Notes: generated by a model from the letters alone, not told the origin. A stretch of DNA of 64,000 bases from Undaria pinnatifida (GCA_012845835.1 JABAKD010000001.1:13383184-13447183); one strand, 5' to 3'; shown: positions 8,641-18,604, counted from the stretch's first letter. A program made the numbers and translations.

Positions 8641-10350
8641 ATGGGAATCGCCGTGCAGTACTCCCCCCCCGGAGCGCAGCAATACAATGGGGTAGTGGAG
8701 AATGCAATCCAGCGTTGCAACAAAATTGCCATGGCATCTCGCCGCGCCGCGGAGCGACGCTTGGGGCCGGGGGGGTTCTCGTGTGTTCGCGGCCTGGATG
8801 CTCGCGGGGACAAGCTCTGGGCGGAATCGGCGAAGGATGCCGCGCAGAAGCTCAACCAGGCTGCTTCCCCTTCAAATCCCGGTCGCGCGTCGCCGCAGGA
8901 GCTGTTCATCGGCAAGAAGGGTGCTTTCTTGGTGGTGCCGTTTTTTCAGTACGGTTTCATGTACCGGGAGAGGAGGTCGAAGCTGGACGACAAGGCCGTG
9001 CCGTGCTACTTTCTAAACGCGGGCGACAACCATGCCGACTGCTGTGTGAAGGTACTCAGGGATGACACAGGGCGCGTGTGCTACTCTAGCAACGTTACAT
9101 GGGCGCCGCTGCCACAGGCGGGGGGGGGGGGGTTCAGTACTGCCCCTTCCGCGCCAGCACCGCCCACGCCGCCGGGGGTGTCATTCGAGATTGTCTCGAC
9201 GCCGCCCTCCGCTGCCGGTCCGCCGCCCGCGCACTCACCCAGCGCTCACACCTCGCCGCCACCCGGACCGACTGCTATGCCGCCCCCCGCTGCCGGTCCG
9301 CCGCCCGCGCACTCACCCAGCGCTCACACCTCGCCGCCACCCGGACCGACTGCTATGCCGCCCGCCGCTGCCGGTCCGCCGCCCGCGCACTCACCCAGCG
9401 CTCACACCTCGCCGCCACCCGGACCGACTACTATGCCGCCCGCCGCTGCCGGTCCGCCGCCCGCGCACTCACCCAGCGCTCACACCTCGCCGCCGCCCGG
9501 ACCGTCTGCTATTTCGTCCGCTGTTGCCGGTCCGCCCCCTGCGCACTCGCCCAGCGCTCTCACACCGCCTGCCGCATGTTCGCCGATGCCGGAGTGGTCT
9601 CCCTCTTCCATCGAGGACGCCGGCTCGACGACATCGTCATCGCCATCACCGGCGGCGACACCGGCCCCGCGGACGTACAGAAGGAGGCAGCCGCCGCCGG
9701 TCGCCGCAGGATATTCTTCGCCGCTCACCCCACATGCAACGAGGATGCTGGGCGAGAGGGGCGACGAGCGCGTGCCGGGAAGGACCAGGTCGGAGGGCCG
9801 TCAGCTTTCGGGCGTGCCGGAAGAAGCGGTATCTACGCCGCTGCCGGAGGCGACGTCGTTCGACCACGGGGTAGGACTCCTATCTCATGCGGGGGAGGAT
9901 GTGCTGCTGTCGCTGCTGGCCAACCGGCGGGCCCTGAACGCGAAACGGATGCTCCTGCAGGGGCACGGGTCTGGTGAGCTGGGGGGCGGAGGCAAGCAGC
10001 ATGCGGGGTCGGGGGACGTGGAGGAGAGCAAAGGTGCGCCGCCATACGACACCACGGGCGGGGGGGGGAGCGGGGGTAACTATTGGTCGCTTGAGCCGTC
10101 GGGACGGGGAGTGCCGCTCGGCCTTGTGTCGCGACTCGCCACGCGGGAGGATGTCGACGCAGCTCTTCGCCAGATGCGCCCCTCTCACCTGCGGCCCGAC
10201 ATGCCCCTCTGCCACGCCAAGGACCTCCGCGTACCAAAGACGTTCAGGGAGGCACGTGACGGTGAGCATGGCGCACAGTTCATGGACGCGGCTAAGCGTG
10301 AAGTGTTCGGTTTGCTTGAAGCAGGCACGTTTGAAATTGTTGACGAGTAG
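8614..10350 (+). CDS. Copia integrase C-terminal part with proline-rich repeat spacer
   Basis: The frame begins within the integrase: YSPPGAQQYNGVVEN near residue 25 includes the third catalytic acid (Glu). Downstream are the usual integrase C-terminal signatures (SPQELFIGKKG, RRSKLDDKAVPCYFL, VLRDDTGRVCYSSNVTW). The HHCC zinc finger and first two catalytic Asp are absent from the whole element, so integration in cis is impossible. Residues about 200-320 are a 26-residue Pro/Ala/His/Ser tandem repeat. The frame ends at TAG 10348-10350, and the reverse transcriptase follows in the same frame. Confidence 0.85.
   Translation: MKSVHLRSTMGIAVQYSPPGAQQYNGVVENAIQRCNKIAMASRRAAERRLGPGGFSCVRGLDARGDKLWAESAKDAAQKLNQAASPSNPGRASPQELFIGKKGAFLVVPFFQYGFMYRERRSKLDDKAVPCYFLNAGDNHADCCVKVLRDDTGRVCYSSNVTWAPLPQAGGGGFSTAPSAPAPPTPPGVSFEIVSTPPSAAGPPPAHSPSAHTSPPPGPTAMPPPAAGPPPAHSPSAHTSPPPGPTAMPPAAAGPPPAHSPSAHTSPPPGPTTMPPAAAGPPPAHSPSAHTSPPPGPSAISSAVAGPPPAHSPSALTPPAACSPMPEWSPSSIEDAGSTTSSSPSPAATPAPRTYRRRQPPPVAAGYSSPLTPHATRMLGERGDERVPGRTRSEGRQLSGVPEEAVSTPLPEATSFDHGVGLLSHAGEDVLLSLLANRRALNAKRMLLQGHGSGELGGGGKQHAGSGDVEESKGAPPYDTTGGGGSGGNYWSLEPSGRGVPLGLVSRLATREDVDAALRQMRPSHLRPDMPLCHAKDLRVPKTFREARDGEHGAQFMDAAKREVFGLLEAGTFEIVDE
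9211..9560 (+). repeat. 78-bp coding minisatellite, about 4.5 copies
   Basis: A 26-codon unit starting AAGPPPAHSPSAHTSPPPGP repeats from near 9211, 9289, 9367 and 9445, with a diverged unit at 9523. It lies in the low-complexity linker between integrase and reverse transcriptase and keeps frame. Confidence 0.9.
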
Positions 10351-10365
10351 CAACGAATAGCCAAC

Positions 10366-11772
10366 GTGATCAGTAGCAAGCTCATTTTTGATTGGAAGGT
10401 TGATCAATTTGGTTGGCCTACGAAAGCGAAGGCGAGACTTGTAGCTAGGGGTGACATGCAGAGAGAGTACATTGACTTTGGAGAATTGTACGCGCCTACT
10501 GTTGCATCGTCCAGTGTCCGTTTGTTGGCTGCGTTGGCGTGTGAACATGACCTAGAGTTGTGCCATTTCGATATAGACCAGGCTTTTGTGAGGGCAGATC
10601 TTGCCGAGGATGTCTATATGCGATTGCCAGAAGGGTGTGGTTCATTGACAGGGAAGGTTGTGAAGCTGAGCAAGAGTCTTTATGGTTTGAGACAGGCGTC
10701 TAGACAGTGGTATGCATTACTGAGGAAATGTCTTTTGGATTTGGGGTTTGTGCAATGCTTGGCCGATTCGTGTGTTTTTCGTTTGGTTGAAATGGGGGAA
10801 GTAGTGATGCACCTAGTGGTGCATGTTGATGATATTTTTGCCGTGGGAAAGAAGGAAAGGTGTGATCAGTTCGGGAAGGATCGCGGACGTCTTGTTCCAG
10901 TTAAGTCATTGGGCGAGCTCAAGTGGTACTCGGGGTGCTATTACGAGAGAGACAGGGAGGCAGGGAGGTTGACTATTTCGCAACAGACGTACACGGAAGA
11001 ATTGGGAGAGAAGTATGGTGTGGAATGGGGCAACGCAATTCCGATTCCTACAACTTGGAGGCTTTGGGATTTTGATGTTGACGAGCCAAATGTTCTGTTT
11101 CCTTTCCGAGAGTTGATCGGTGCGCTTTTGTGGAATGCGTTGTTGACCAGGCCGGATATCGCGAATTCAGTGAGGGCAGTAGCAAGGTATTGCAGTGCGC
11201 CGAAGCTGATCCACTGGAAAGCGGCACGTAGTATACTAGGATATGCAATGAGGACGAGTTCTTTTGGGATTTCCTTTCAGAAGGGGACGTTGACGGGGAT
11301 TAGTTTGATTTCGTTCGCAGATGCCGACTATGCTTCGCGCAGTACGGACAGGAGAAGCGTGTCCGGGGGGGTAGTGATGTGTGCGGGGGGACCTGTTTCG
11401 TGGTACTCCAAGACGCAGAAGTGTGTGACTCTCTCGACTACTCAGGTGGAGTATGTTGCTATGTCGGACATGGGGAAGGAGATTTTATTTTTGAGGCAGG
11501 TTTGGTGTTTTATGTTGCCGAAGGCAAGGATGCCGTGTATTGCCATGTTTGAGGATAACGAGGGTGCCATCCAAATCGCAAAGCACCCGATTTCGAACTC
11601 GAACTCGAAGCACATTGACGTGAGGCATCACTTTTTGAGGGAACTGGTAGAAAGGAAGGAGGTCGAAATTATCCACGTAGCGTCGCAGTACCAGCATGCT
11701 GACTTCCTCACCAAGGCGTTACCTGAGAGGGAGTTTGAGTTTCACCGGGGGATAGTGATGAATTTGACGTGA
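10366..11772 (+). CDS. Copia reverse transcriptase and RNase H of the young element
   Basis: The 468-residue open frame continues directly after the in-frame TAG at 10348, with no frame change. Reverse transcriptase blocks are ARLVARGDMQ, LCHFDIDQAFVRADL (first catalytic Asp) and VVHVDDIFAVG (the VDD site, near 10820). RNase H residues follow in FADADYASR, TQVEYVAMSD, FEDNEGAIQIA, KHIDVRHHFLREL and the closing DFLTKALP. The domain looks intact, so this half could be functional if the stop were read through or supplied in trans. It ends 300 bp before the 3' LTR. Confidence 0.93.
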   Translation: MISSKLIFDWKVDQFGWPTKAKARLVARGDMQREYIDFGELYAPTVASSSVRLLAALACEHDLELCHFDIDQAFVRADLAEDVYMRLPEGCGSLTGKVVKLSKSLYGLRQASRQWYALLRKCLLDLGFVQCLADSCVFRLVEMGEVVMHLVVHVDDIFAVGKKERCDQFGKDRGRLVPVKSLGELKWYSGCYYERDREAGRLTISQQTYTEELGEKYGVEWGNAIPIPTTWRLWDFDVDEPNVLFPFRELIGALLWNALLTRPDIANSVRAVARYCSAPKLIHWKAARSILGYAMRTSSFGISFQKGTLTGISLISFADADYASRSTDRRSVSGGVVMCAGGPVSWYSKTQKCVTLSTTQVEYVAMSDMGKEILFLRQVWCFMLPKARMPCIAMFEDNEGAIQIAKHPISNSNSKHIDVRHHFLRELVERKEVEIIHVASQYQHADFLTKALPEREFEFHRGIVMNLT

Positions 11773-12077
11773 TTTCTCTATCGGATAGTATTTGATTTTC
11801 TGACTTTCTATTTCTTACTTGTTTCTTTGTTTTGTTTTCTGATGTATCTTTATGAGGGTTAAAGGACTTGCATTCAAATTGATCGATGGAAAATACTGAA
11901 TAGTGTTTGAGTTTTAATGGTCATGGATGTGATGAGAACGGATCTGAGTGTTTTTGCATATGCAACATTTTTTTTGGACATGAGTAAGGAAAAACTCTGC
12001 AGTATTTTAGTATCTGGGAATGTACGTTTTAAAAGGGTAATCTGGATAAATCACGACAATGTTGCGAGTAGGGGGGC
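11773..12077 (+). other. 3' untranslated region and polypurine tract of the young copia
   Basis: 305 bp of T-rich sequence without a frame. It ends in GAGTAGGGGGGC directly against the 3' LTR, which fits a polypurine tract. Confidence 0.75.
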
Positions 12078-12580
12078 TGTTGGACGTACTCACTCCATTG
12101 TCAGATTGCTAACAAGAATCCGTCGAAAAGATGGATCGGAGAATTTTGGGGGTTTCGTATATGTGTGGGATGGATCTCCACAACGGGATTTTGTGTTGTG
12201 GGTTTTTATGTGCACGAATAATATCACTCCATTTTCGACTCTATTTTTGCCTCTCCCTTGTGTCTTCTGTGTCTCTTCTACGGCTACCACGCCAAGGGCT
12301 ACCACGCCCCATCTATATTGCAAGGGCTATCACGCCTTCACCACTGCACGGCTACCACGCCTGTGTATTTACATCCCGGCTATCACGCCACAGCACCGAG
12401 TTCCATTTCCGGGTTATCACACCTGAGCTATCACGCTTCACCACACACGTACCGGGTAAATCGGGTTATCACACCCGCCTTAGTTAGTAGTTTGTAGTTT
12501 ATCGATCACCGGCTATTAGGCCACCTTTCTCCTCCACCTACACCACCACCGGGGCGCCACACGTACCAACCTACTCCACA
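12078..12580 (+). repeat. 3' LTR of the young copia element
   Basis: 503 bp, with the same ends as 4993-5495 and about four mismatches by eye. CGTGA follows directly at 12581-12585. Confidence 0.95.
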
Positions 12581-12585
12581 CGTGA

Positions 12586-13358
12586 TGCTCTTGGCAAATG
12601 GTCAGAGTCTTAGCCTCCCTGTCTCTCGTGATTCGCATGCCTGGCACTATCGAGACGTTTCTCATGTCGGTCATGGCGAATCGGTCCATCAACTGGGTTT
12701 TAAGGTCCTTCAGTAGCGGCGTGTTTCCTCCAAGCAGAAGGAGGTCGTCTACGTACATGGCCAGAACGCTGAGGTTCTCGTCTGAGCCGAAGATGTAGAC
12801 AAATGGATCAGACGCAGTCGCTGTGAACCCGATATCCCTCAGTGAATCGTCGATGGTGTTGAACCAGTTGCGAGGGCCTCGACGAAGTCTGTACAGGCTC
12901 TTCTTGAGTTTCATCACCTTGGGACGCCCAGGTGTAGCGTCGAGGGCTTTTTAGCCCGGGGGAATACCCACATACACCTCCTCCTGTACCTCGACGTTCA
13001 GAAACGCCGTCTGTACACCAAGCTGGAGTACTTCCCAGTCTTCACTCGCAGCTATGGCGAGTGCCATGCAGATGCTCTGGATGTGACATACAGGTAAATA
13101 TATGCTGCCACAATCGATTCCCGACACTTGTCCCCAGCCCTGAGCCACAACTCGGTCTTTCAGCTTGTGATCGGCTTTAACCTTGGAGACCCATTTAGTC
13201 CCGATCACCGTGTGCTCCGGTGGTACTGAGTCTGGAGATACCAGGTTGAAGACTGCGTGTTTCTGGAGGCTGTCCATCTCCTCGTTTGTGGCTTCTTTCC
13301 ACTTGTGTCGATTCCATCGCCTTCTTGAATTTATTCGGGATTGTAATGACTTCCCCAT
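12586..13358 (-). pseudogene. Copia reverse transcriptase, 5' half of the split pol
   Basis: From 13358 downward it reads NEEMDSLQKHAVFNLV, TKWVSKVKADHKLKDRVVAQ and LQLGVQTAFLNVEVQEEV, where the first catalytic Asp appears as Gly. A TAG or TAA-type stop near 12950 precedes MKLKKSLYRLRRGPRNWF. The YVDDLLLLGG active site lies near 12730-12750. The frame ends at TLTICQEHH, where the nested element enters, and resumes at 4987. The stop and the missing Asp show decay. Confidence 0.9.
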
Positions 13359-13689
13359 CCGAACTGTGCCAAGAGACGGGGTTTCCAGTATCTAGGGCGT
13401 AGTCAAGGCATACTTCCATCCTGTGCTCTTGTGCCCCCTTTGCCCTGTGTTCTGTCTCACCTAGCAATGCGTATTCCATCGTGTTTTCTTTCTTGTGCGC
13501 TACCTCTGCGTCACTTACCATCGCGCTAGTGAGCAATCCCAAGTTACGCAGTTCTCGCTGCTGGTGAAGGTATTGTCCTTTGCGTGACACCGGGGTTACG
13601 CCACAATTTACGCGTGTGCCCAACATGTTGCGCCTCCGAGTACGTGGTCTGTCGGCCATGCTCCTGTTCGAGTCTCCTCGAGTGTCTAG

Positions 13690-14057
13690 TCACTGACGGT
13701 GGCTTCAGCGGCCGGCTCCTCCTCGCCATCTGATGTTGAGTGGTTCATATTCCTACTTGTGAGCTTCGACACTTTCTTCAGGAGGCTGTCTATCTCTTCG
13801 CTGTACGTGGTACAGATGTCTTGCGTTTTTTCTGCCAGCGAGCTGTCTTCGTGAGTACTGACGGCGTCGCCAATGGTTTTACCCCCTGAGGAATCAACCG
13901 GTGTCGATGCTGGGATTTCGATGAAGGTGGCGTTGCGTCTCTCTGTCACTCGCGTCGTCTTCTTTCTATATATATGGTCTGCTTTGCTGTTCAAGCTGTA
14001 CCCAGAGAGTACCTCTTCGCAGGTCTTGTCCTCGAGTTTGGGCAGCAGCAGCAGCAA
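13690..14057 (-). pseudogene. Copia integrase C-terminal remnant (old element)
   Basis: It reads LEDKTCEEVLSGYSLNSKAD, then RVTERRNATFIEIP, typical of the region just after the integrase core. The zinc finger and catalytic core that should lie between protease and this block are missing. The break is marked by a CAG/GCT microsatellite. Confidence 0.8.
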
Positions 14058-14094
14058 TAGGTAGCAGCAGCAGCAGTAGCAGCAGCAGTGCTAA
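14040..14094 (+). repeat. CAG trinucleotide repeat at the integrase deletion junction
   Basis: GCAGCAGCAGCAGCAATAG is followed by more CAG/CAGTAG units. It sits exactly where protease sequence stops and the integrase C-end begins, so it may have mediated or filled the deletion. Confidence 0.85.
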
Positions 14095-14700
14095 TAAACG
14101 ACTATGTCTCCCAGGTGCGACCAAGCCTGCATATTCTACCAGATGCTTGTTGCCGTCCGAATCGGTGATTTTTCTCGAAGTCGTACCGGTCGCCGTTCCT
14201 GGTAGAACGTGTCGTCCTGCGGTCAGTATCTTGTGGGGTCTCTCGAGTGGCTTGTAGTTAGGCGGCTTGTCCTTCAGACCCGGGTGAAGTTCATCATCAA
14301 AGTAGTGCCCGGATGTTCCACTATCCATCAGTGTGGTCAAGGTTTTCGGAGCAAGTCTGGATGTGTCGGCACTTGTCTCCCGTTTCTCGGTTGGTTGCGC
14401 AGTTTCCTGAAACTCTGCTGATGGGGTCCACCCAGACGTCACGAAAGCATACCCGAAGTCGTCTTCTTCTTCCGTCGCCGTCGACTCAGTCGCTGTGTGA
14501 GCACTTCTTACTTCTGCCCGTGGTTGGTTCTCCGTATTGTGCTTCCCTTTCTGAGCGTTGCACTCGGCATCGCTGTGTGTCGTGGAGTTGCGTAGCGAGC
14601 ACCATTTTGGTGTAGCAGATCGCTCCTCCTTGCTGTTCGTGCAGTCTCGCTTGATGTGTCCGAATTTTCGGCAGGCGCATCATCGTACCTTCCGTGATCC
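14095..14700 (-). pseudogene. Zinc knuckle and aspartic protease of the old copia
   Basis: Near 14690-14640 a knuckle core ACRKFGHIKRDC is followed by a second copia-type cluster (WCSLRNSTTHSDAEC). The expected first Cys position is a TGA. The protease active site is TLMDSGTSGHYFDDELHPG near 14340-14285. Stops and frame changes break the region. Confidence 0.85.
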
Positions 14701-14749
14701 TTTGGTGGTTGTCATTGCCAATCCTTTTTCCGGCTAACTTGTTTACATG

Positions 14750-15530
14750 TCCTGGTCTTGAGAGTCGGTCGATGTACAAGTTTCTCATCATTGATTGAAT
14801 CTCGTTAAGGCCAAAATTTGGTCTGTAAAAGCTCGTCATCTTTACGAACTCGTAGTCGTCGGTCAGGCCTTACAATAAAATGTCTTCAAACCCCTCTTCC
14901 GAGGTTTTCTCTCCCATTTCATCCAGCCTCCCTCGAACCTCCACTAGCTTGACGGTATAGTCATCAGGATCTTGCTCTTTTTCCATCCGGAAGCTAACAA
15001 GCTTCTCGTAGCAGGCCCGCCGTGCTTCCTTGCTGTTGCTGTTGTACTTGGTGTACAAAGCGTCCCACGCCTTTCGTTCGTGTCCCAGACCCCCTGCCGA
15101 AGTCCTGTCTTCATATTGTCGAACTAGTGTAGCTGCAGGGCCGCTAGTGACTACGTAAAGTACGGAGAAGAGGGGCTCGCACGCTCGCTTCCAGCGTTGA
15201 ATTTCCACCAGATTCGTCTGAGTGTCCGGAGTGTCACCGTCGGAGATTGCTGGTGCCGGTTCAACCGATCCGTTCAAACATCAAAAACGCGTCTTTGTTT
15301 GACATAGACAAGACTACGCGGGTCTTTAAGCTCCGTTCGCGATAGTTCTCCGGTTTGGTCCCATCAAATCTGGGAATATCCCTTATGGTTAATGTCACCA
15401 CGTCACCGGGCTCCTCCATGACTGCTTTGAATGCGTTGCTTGTGCTGGCCTGTGCCGTCGTGTTTATTCTCGCACTCAGCTTGATCCTGTCCGTGGAACG
15501 CTTAGGGTGTGCCGACCCGCTCGCCGGCAT
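14750..15530 (-). pseudogene. Copia gag (UBN2-type) of the old element
   Basis: It starts near 15530 with a basic N-terminus, then IPRFDGTKPENYRE. A frameshift near 15265 leads to the frame with WDALYTKYNSNSKEARRACY and VSFRMEKEQDPDDYTVKL, typical of UBN2 gag. A TAA at 14867-14869 splits DILL from GLTDDYEFVKM. The frame then continues toward the zinc knuckle. Confidence 0.85.
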
Positions 15531-15532
15531 TT

Positions 15533-15742
15533 CCTTTTTCGTCTTTCAGCTCCATCTTGTACGCAGATCGCCTGAAGCGTGCCGGTCTGTCCACCGGGCT
15601 TCTATTTCTCGTTCAGCTCGACCCTGTACGCAGATCCCCTGAGGCGTGCCGGTCCGTCCGCCGGGCTTCTTTTTCTCGTCTAGCTCGATCTTGTACGCAG
15701 GTCGCCTGAAGCTTGCCGGCCTGTCCGCCGGGCTTCCTTTTT
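15533..15742 (-). repeat. 69-bp tandem repeat, three copies, in the gag leader
   Basis: Units marked by GTACGCAGATCGCCTGAAGC recur near 15557, 15626 and 15695, at about 85-90 percent identity. They lie between the primer site and gag. Confidence 0.85.
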
Positions 15743-15870
15743 CTTCGTGCACGTTCTTGCAGTGCCGTTCGACTCGGCTCACGTTTGGTTCCAACTTTCT
15801 TGCGTAGTGTCCCAGCAATATCACCCGTCTTGTGCTTGACCGCAGGGGGCGTTGATGCGCTTTGTGTTAC

Positions 15871-15891
15871 ACGCTACCAAGGCTCATAACC
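15871..15891 (-). promoter_or_regulatory. Primer-binding site resembling a Met-tRNA anticodon arm
   Basis: Directly after the 5' LTR the minus strand begins GGTTATGAGCC. The opposite strand reads GGCTCATAACC, the anticodon loop and stem of a Met tRNA (anticodon CAT). Drosophila copia is known to prime from a tRNA-iMet 5' half at a site of this form. Matching continues into what could be the D-stem (ACGCTACC). Confidence 0.65.
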
Positions 15892-16398
15892 TGTTAGAAA
15901 TGTGGTGGTGCCTGACCGATGACGGTCTTTCGAGACTAGCACGGAGTCGCGGCGAGACGAGCTCGAACCTGACTGATGATGGTTTAGACGAGGGTGGATC
16001 ACTTCAAAATGGGCTCTCGTTGGGTCAACAAAACTTATGTCACTATGTACTGTCCAAGTTCAGATGCAGATGTGAAGAGTGAACTCGATGTGCAAGCACT
16101 CGTGTGTCTTCTTTTTTACTCTAACAAATTATGTCGTATGGTGGTATCTACTACATGCGACACCTACGTCCCTTACGCACGTGAGGTAGTAAACACTTCG
16201 ATCTTACGCACGTGACCTAGTCAACGCTTTAATCTTGGGGTGACGTGGTACCATATATGTGTCCTCTTCCATAATAAAGAAACGAACTTCTATCACATGG
16301 TTCGACAGCTTACCCAGTACTCTGCATACACTCGTTTGACCATGTAATGAACATCTACCTTTAACAGATGGATTCCTTGTGAATCCTACTATTTAACA
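15892..16398 (-). repeat. 5' LTR of the old copia element
   Basis: 507 bp with ends TGTTA and TAACA. It lacks the retroposon found in its partner at 2041-3032 and is more diverged from it than the young pair are from each other. GTCCG follows at 16399. Confidence 0.92.
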
Positions 16399-16559
16399 GT
16401 CCGCTGCGTCTGATTAGACAAGTTGTACATGAGCCAGTTGCATAATACAACAGCAACTAGTCCAGATCGAGTCGATCGGTGCAACTTACTTGGGTATCAT
16501 ATTGTTACAGCAGCAGCAATACACTTCACTTCTTTTTTTTCCCATCCCATTTATGATGA

Positions 16560-16905
16560 TGCTCGCATTACTCTCGCCCTCCCAATGCAGTAGGATAACT
16601 TAGATCCGGGGTCATGTAGCGGGCTCCTCTACCCCCTCCTCACTACGGTATCTGCCCTAATTTTTATCGCGATAATAACTCAGTGTTTTCTTCCCTCGTC
16701 GATTCGCGTCTTTTTGTACCTGCCCACGCTGCTATTAAAGGCGATTTGAGCAGTTAGTTCATACTTTCTTTCCCATATATTTATGCAAATAAATAGAGTC
16801 AACAAAGCTCACACAACGGTGGTTTTTTAACTCAAGCACCAACGCTAGCTTTATTGGTAGTAGTATTCGAGTGTAACCACACTAGACCACCGGGGCGACC
16901 GGCTC
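16560..16905 (-). repeat. tRNA-derived SINE-like repeat, family S2 (copy a)
   Basis: On the minus strand the head reads GGTCGCCCCGGTGGTCTAGTG, containing a canonical pol III A-box (TGGTCTAGTGG type). The body with CGAATCGACGAGGGAAG is shared with copies near 24890-25240, 29880-30290 and 57010-57240. No coding frame is present. Confidence 0.6.
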
Positions 16906-17216
16906 TATATCACTCACTGCCCCAGTAGCGTATCAGATTATATCCTCGAGCATGGCATTGGTCAGCGTCGTGAGTTCGAATCCCCCCGAATGCGCACTCG
17001 TACAATTTTTCGTTTTGTGCCCTAATTGCTATTCTGAAAGCGTGAGAGCGATAGTTAGCACCACTCGATGAAAAATCAACGATCAGTGGGTGCTGAACCC
17101 TATGGGCAAAAACTATGAAGGCAATAAACGGGAGGGGGAAGGAAAGGATGACACCTGTGACCACGGCTTGTATGTCCAGAAGCTGGAAATTAGAAGTGTG
17201 CCAAAAAAAAAAAAGA
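16906..17216 (+). repeat. tRNA-derived SINE-like repeat, family S1 (copy a)
   Basis: The head carries a B-box-like GAGTTCGAATCCCC at 16972, preceded by GTAGCGTATCAGATTAT. The body (CGATGAAAAATCAACGAT, ACACCTGTGACCACGGCTTG, CCAGAAGCTGGAAA) ends in a run of A at 17203. An inverted full copy is at 24479-24794 and a split one at 57490-58045. It sits head to head with the S2 copy. Confidence 0.7.
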
Positions 17217-18600
17217 TCTCTAGAAGAGGTGATGAATCAGCAACCAGCAGCACTGAGGATCACGTCAAGTACAGAGCAACACAAACTTATTTGTCATTAT
17301 GCACCAACACAAGACCGCATGCACTCGACCGGCAAACGATCACAGCAACTGAGTCAGGGACCACCGCAACAACGAAGCACGGCATCCTACCGTCTACTTA
17401 CCACCACCTTTGAGTGGCGCATCTCTACAAGAAGATAAAGTGTATAATACAACCCTCGAGGCCCCGGGAACTCAGCCACTCGCAATGCTGCTGTGTGGCT
17501 TCTCCTGGCGCAGTAATCGTTTTTAGGTGTTTTACGAAGGCCCTTCAGCTATATTCTGCTGTGCTTCCCTGACCTTTTCGGCTTCGAGGAAAAAAGAAAC
17601 AGAAGTTGCAGAAAGTACCAGGTCCCCGTAGATGCTCGAAATTTAGGAAATACTGATGAAAAAGGAATTCATCTTCGCTACCTGCTGCTCAAACATCAGG
17701 TGTGATCTCGTATACAACTTGCATGCTGAAGACCTGTACGAATGTATGTTAGCTCAACGACCCTTTAGTCATGCAGGAGCCGAGAGCTAGAAATCGCTCC
17801 CTTTGGACCTTCCTCGCACGCCTGCAGTATGTGGCCTAGCCGTAAGTTTTGGACAAACCGCCGTGAAGGTTAGAGCATCGGCCAGGCGACATATAACTCA
17901 GGCGTGCTAGGGGTACAGAAGATGTTTCCTAGCTCCTGACACGGGGAACTCAACATATCACCCGAAGCATGAATTCGAGGACATTCGTTCGCGCAAGCCG
18001 ATCAACGTTTTTATGCGCTTGGTTTTACTAACATGCTATATATACGAGTACGTAGTGCATTCTGGTTACCAAATAAGATAATGCCAAGTCCTACAAGGGA
18101 GGTAGTTGTGGTCTGCTTTATATGTGTCCTTTACTAGTAACATGTCCTGGTACAAACTAATTCAAGGTCGTCCCTGAATAAAAGGATGAACACTCAACAA
18201 TGATGCCATCTGAGCTATAGACAGCCACAAGAGGCTTAAGCCTTTTCGATACCGCCGCTGTTTACTCCACTAACAAGGCCTGGCTGGCTATTTGTGTGAT
18301 AAGCACATGAATAGAAGACATCCATTTGGCATGACCATTTAGAACTGCTGAACATGCAATGTGTTTATGTTCGCGGTGTGTTATCATACACTGATCGTGT
18401 AGTTGGCCGTAAGATAGAACAATCGATATGTGCAACCGTGTAGTACCACCACCATAACAATTATATTATGGTGTCCTGTGTGAGAAGCTAGCGAAATGTT
18501 GCCGTTTCCACGTACTAAGATGCCATTACAACCAGCTCATTACGACTGACTACAAATGCGCGCCCGCAATTACTCAACAGGCGTATGCTCTTGACGCTGC
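17217..18600. other. No gene recognised
   Basis: Short frames only. 17955-17990 shares TCACCCGAAGCATGAATTCG with the N-family MITEs (42100 and 50710), so a fragment of that family is likely. Confidence 0.5.
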
Positions 18601-18604
18601 ACTA

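Larger units (their letters stand above)
4993..12580 (+). mobile_element. Young copia (Ty1) LTR retrotransposon nested in the old one
   Basis: It is a 7588-bp element with 503-bp LTRs starting TG and ending CA. The 5-bp duplication CGTGA lies at 4988-4992 and 12581-12585. I count only about four mismatches between the LTRs, so the insertion is recent. The order is LTR, leader, gag-protease ORF, integrase C-end fused to a proline-rich spacer, reverse transcriptase with RNase H, a purine tract (AGTAGGGGGGC) and LTR. The copy is defective because the integrase core is missing, the frames are shifted near 8605, and a TAG at 10348 interrupts pol. No primer site could be matched to a tRNA. Confidence 0.95.
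2041..16398 (-). mobile_element. Old copia (Ty1) LTR retrotransposon, split by a nested copia element
   Basis: The element is bounded by LTRs with ends TGTTA...TAACA and a 5-bp target duplication GTCCG at 2036-2040 and 16399-16403. On the minus strand the order is 5' LTR (16398-15892), primer site, gag, zinc knuckle, protease, integrase remnant, reverse transcriptase, RNase H, an unusual C-terminal extension, purine tract and 3' LTR (3032-2041). A younger element at 4993-12580 interrupts the reverse transcriptase, and the flanking reading frame continues across it once the 5-bp duplication is discounted. Frameshifts, stops and an integrase deletion show that the copy is dead. Confidence 0.93.
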
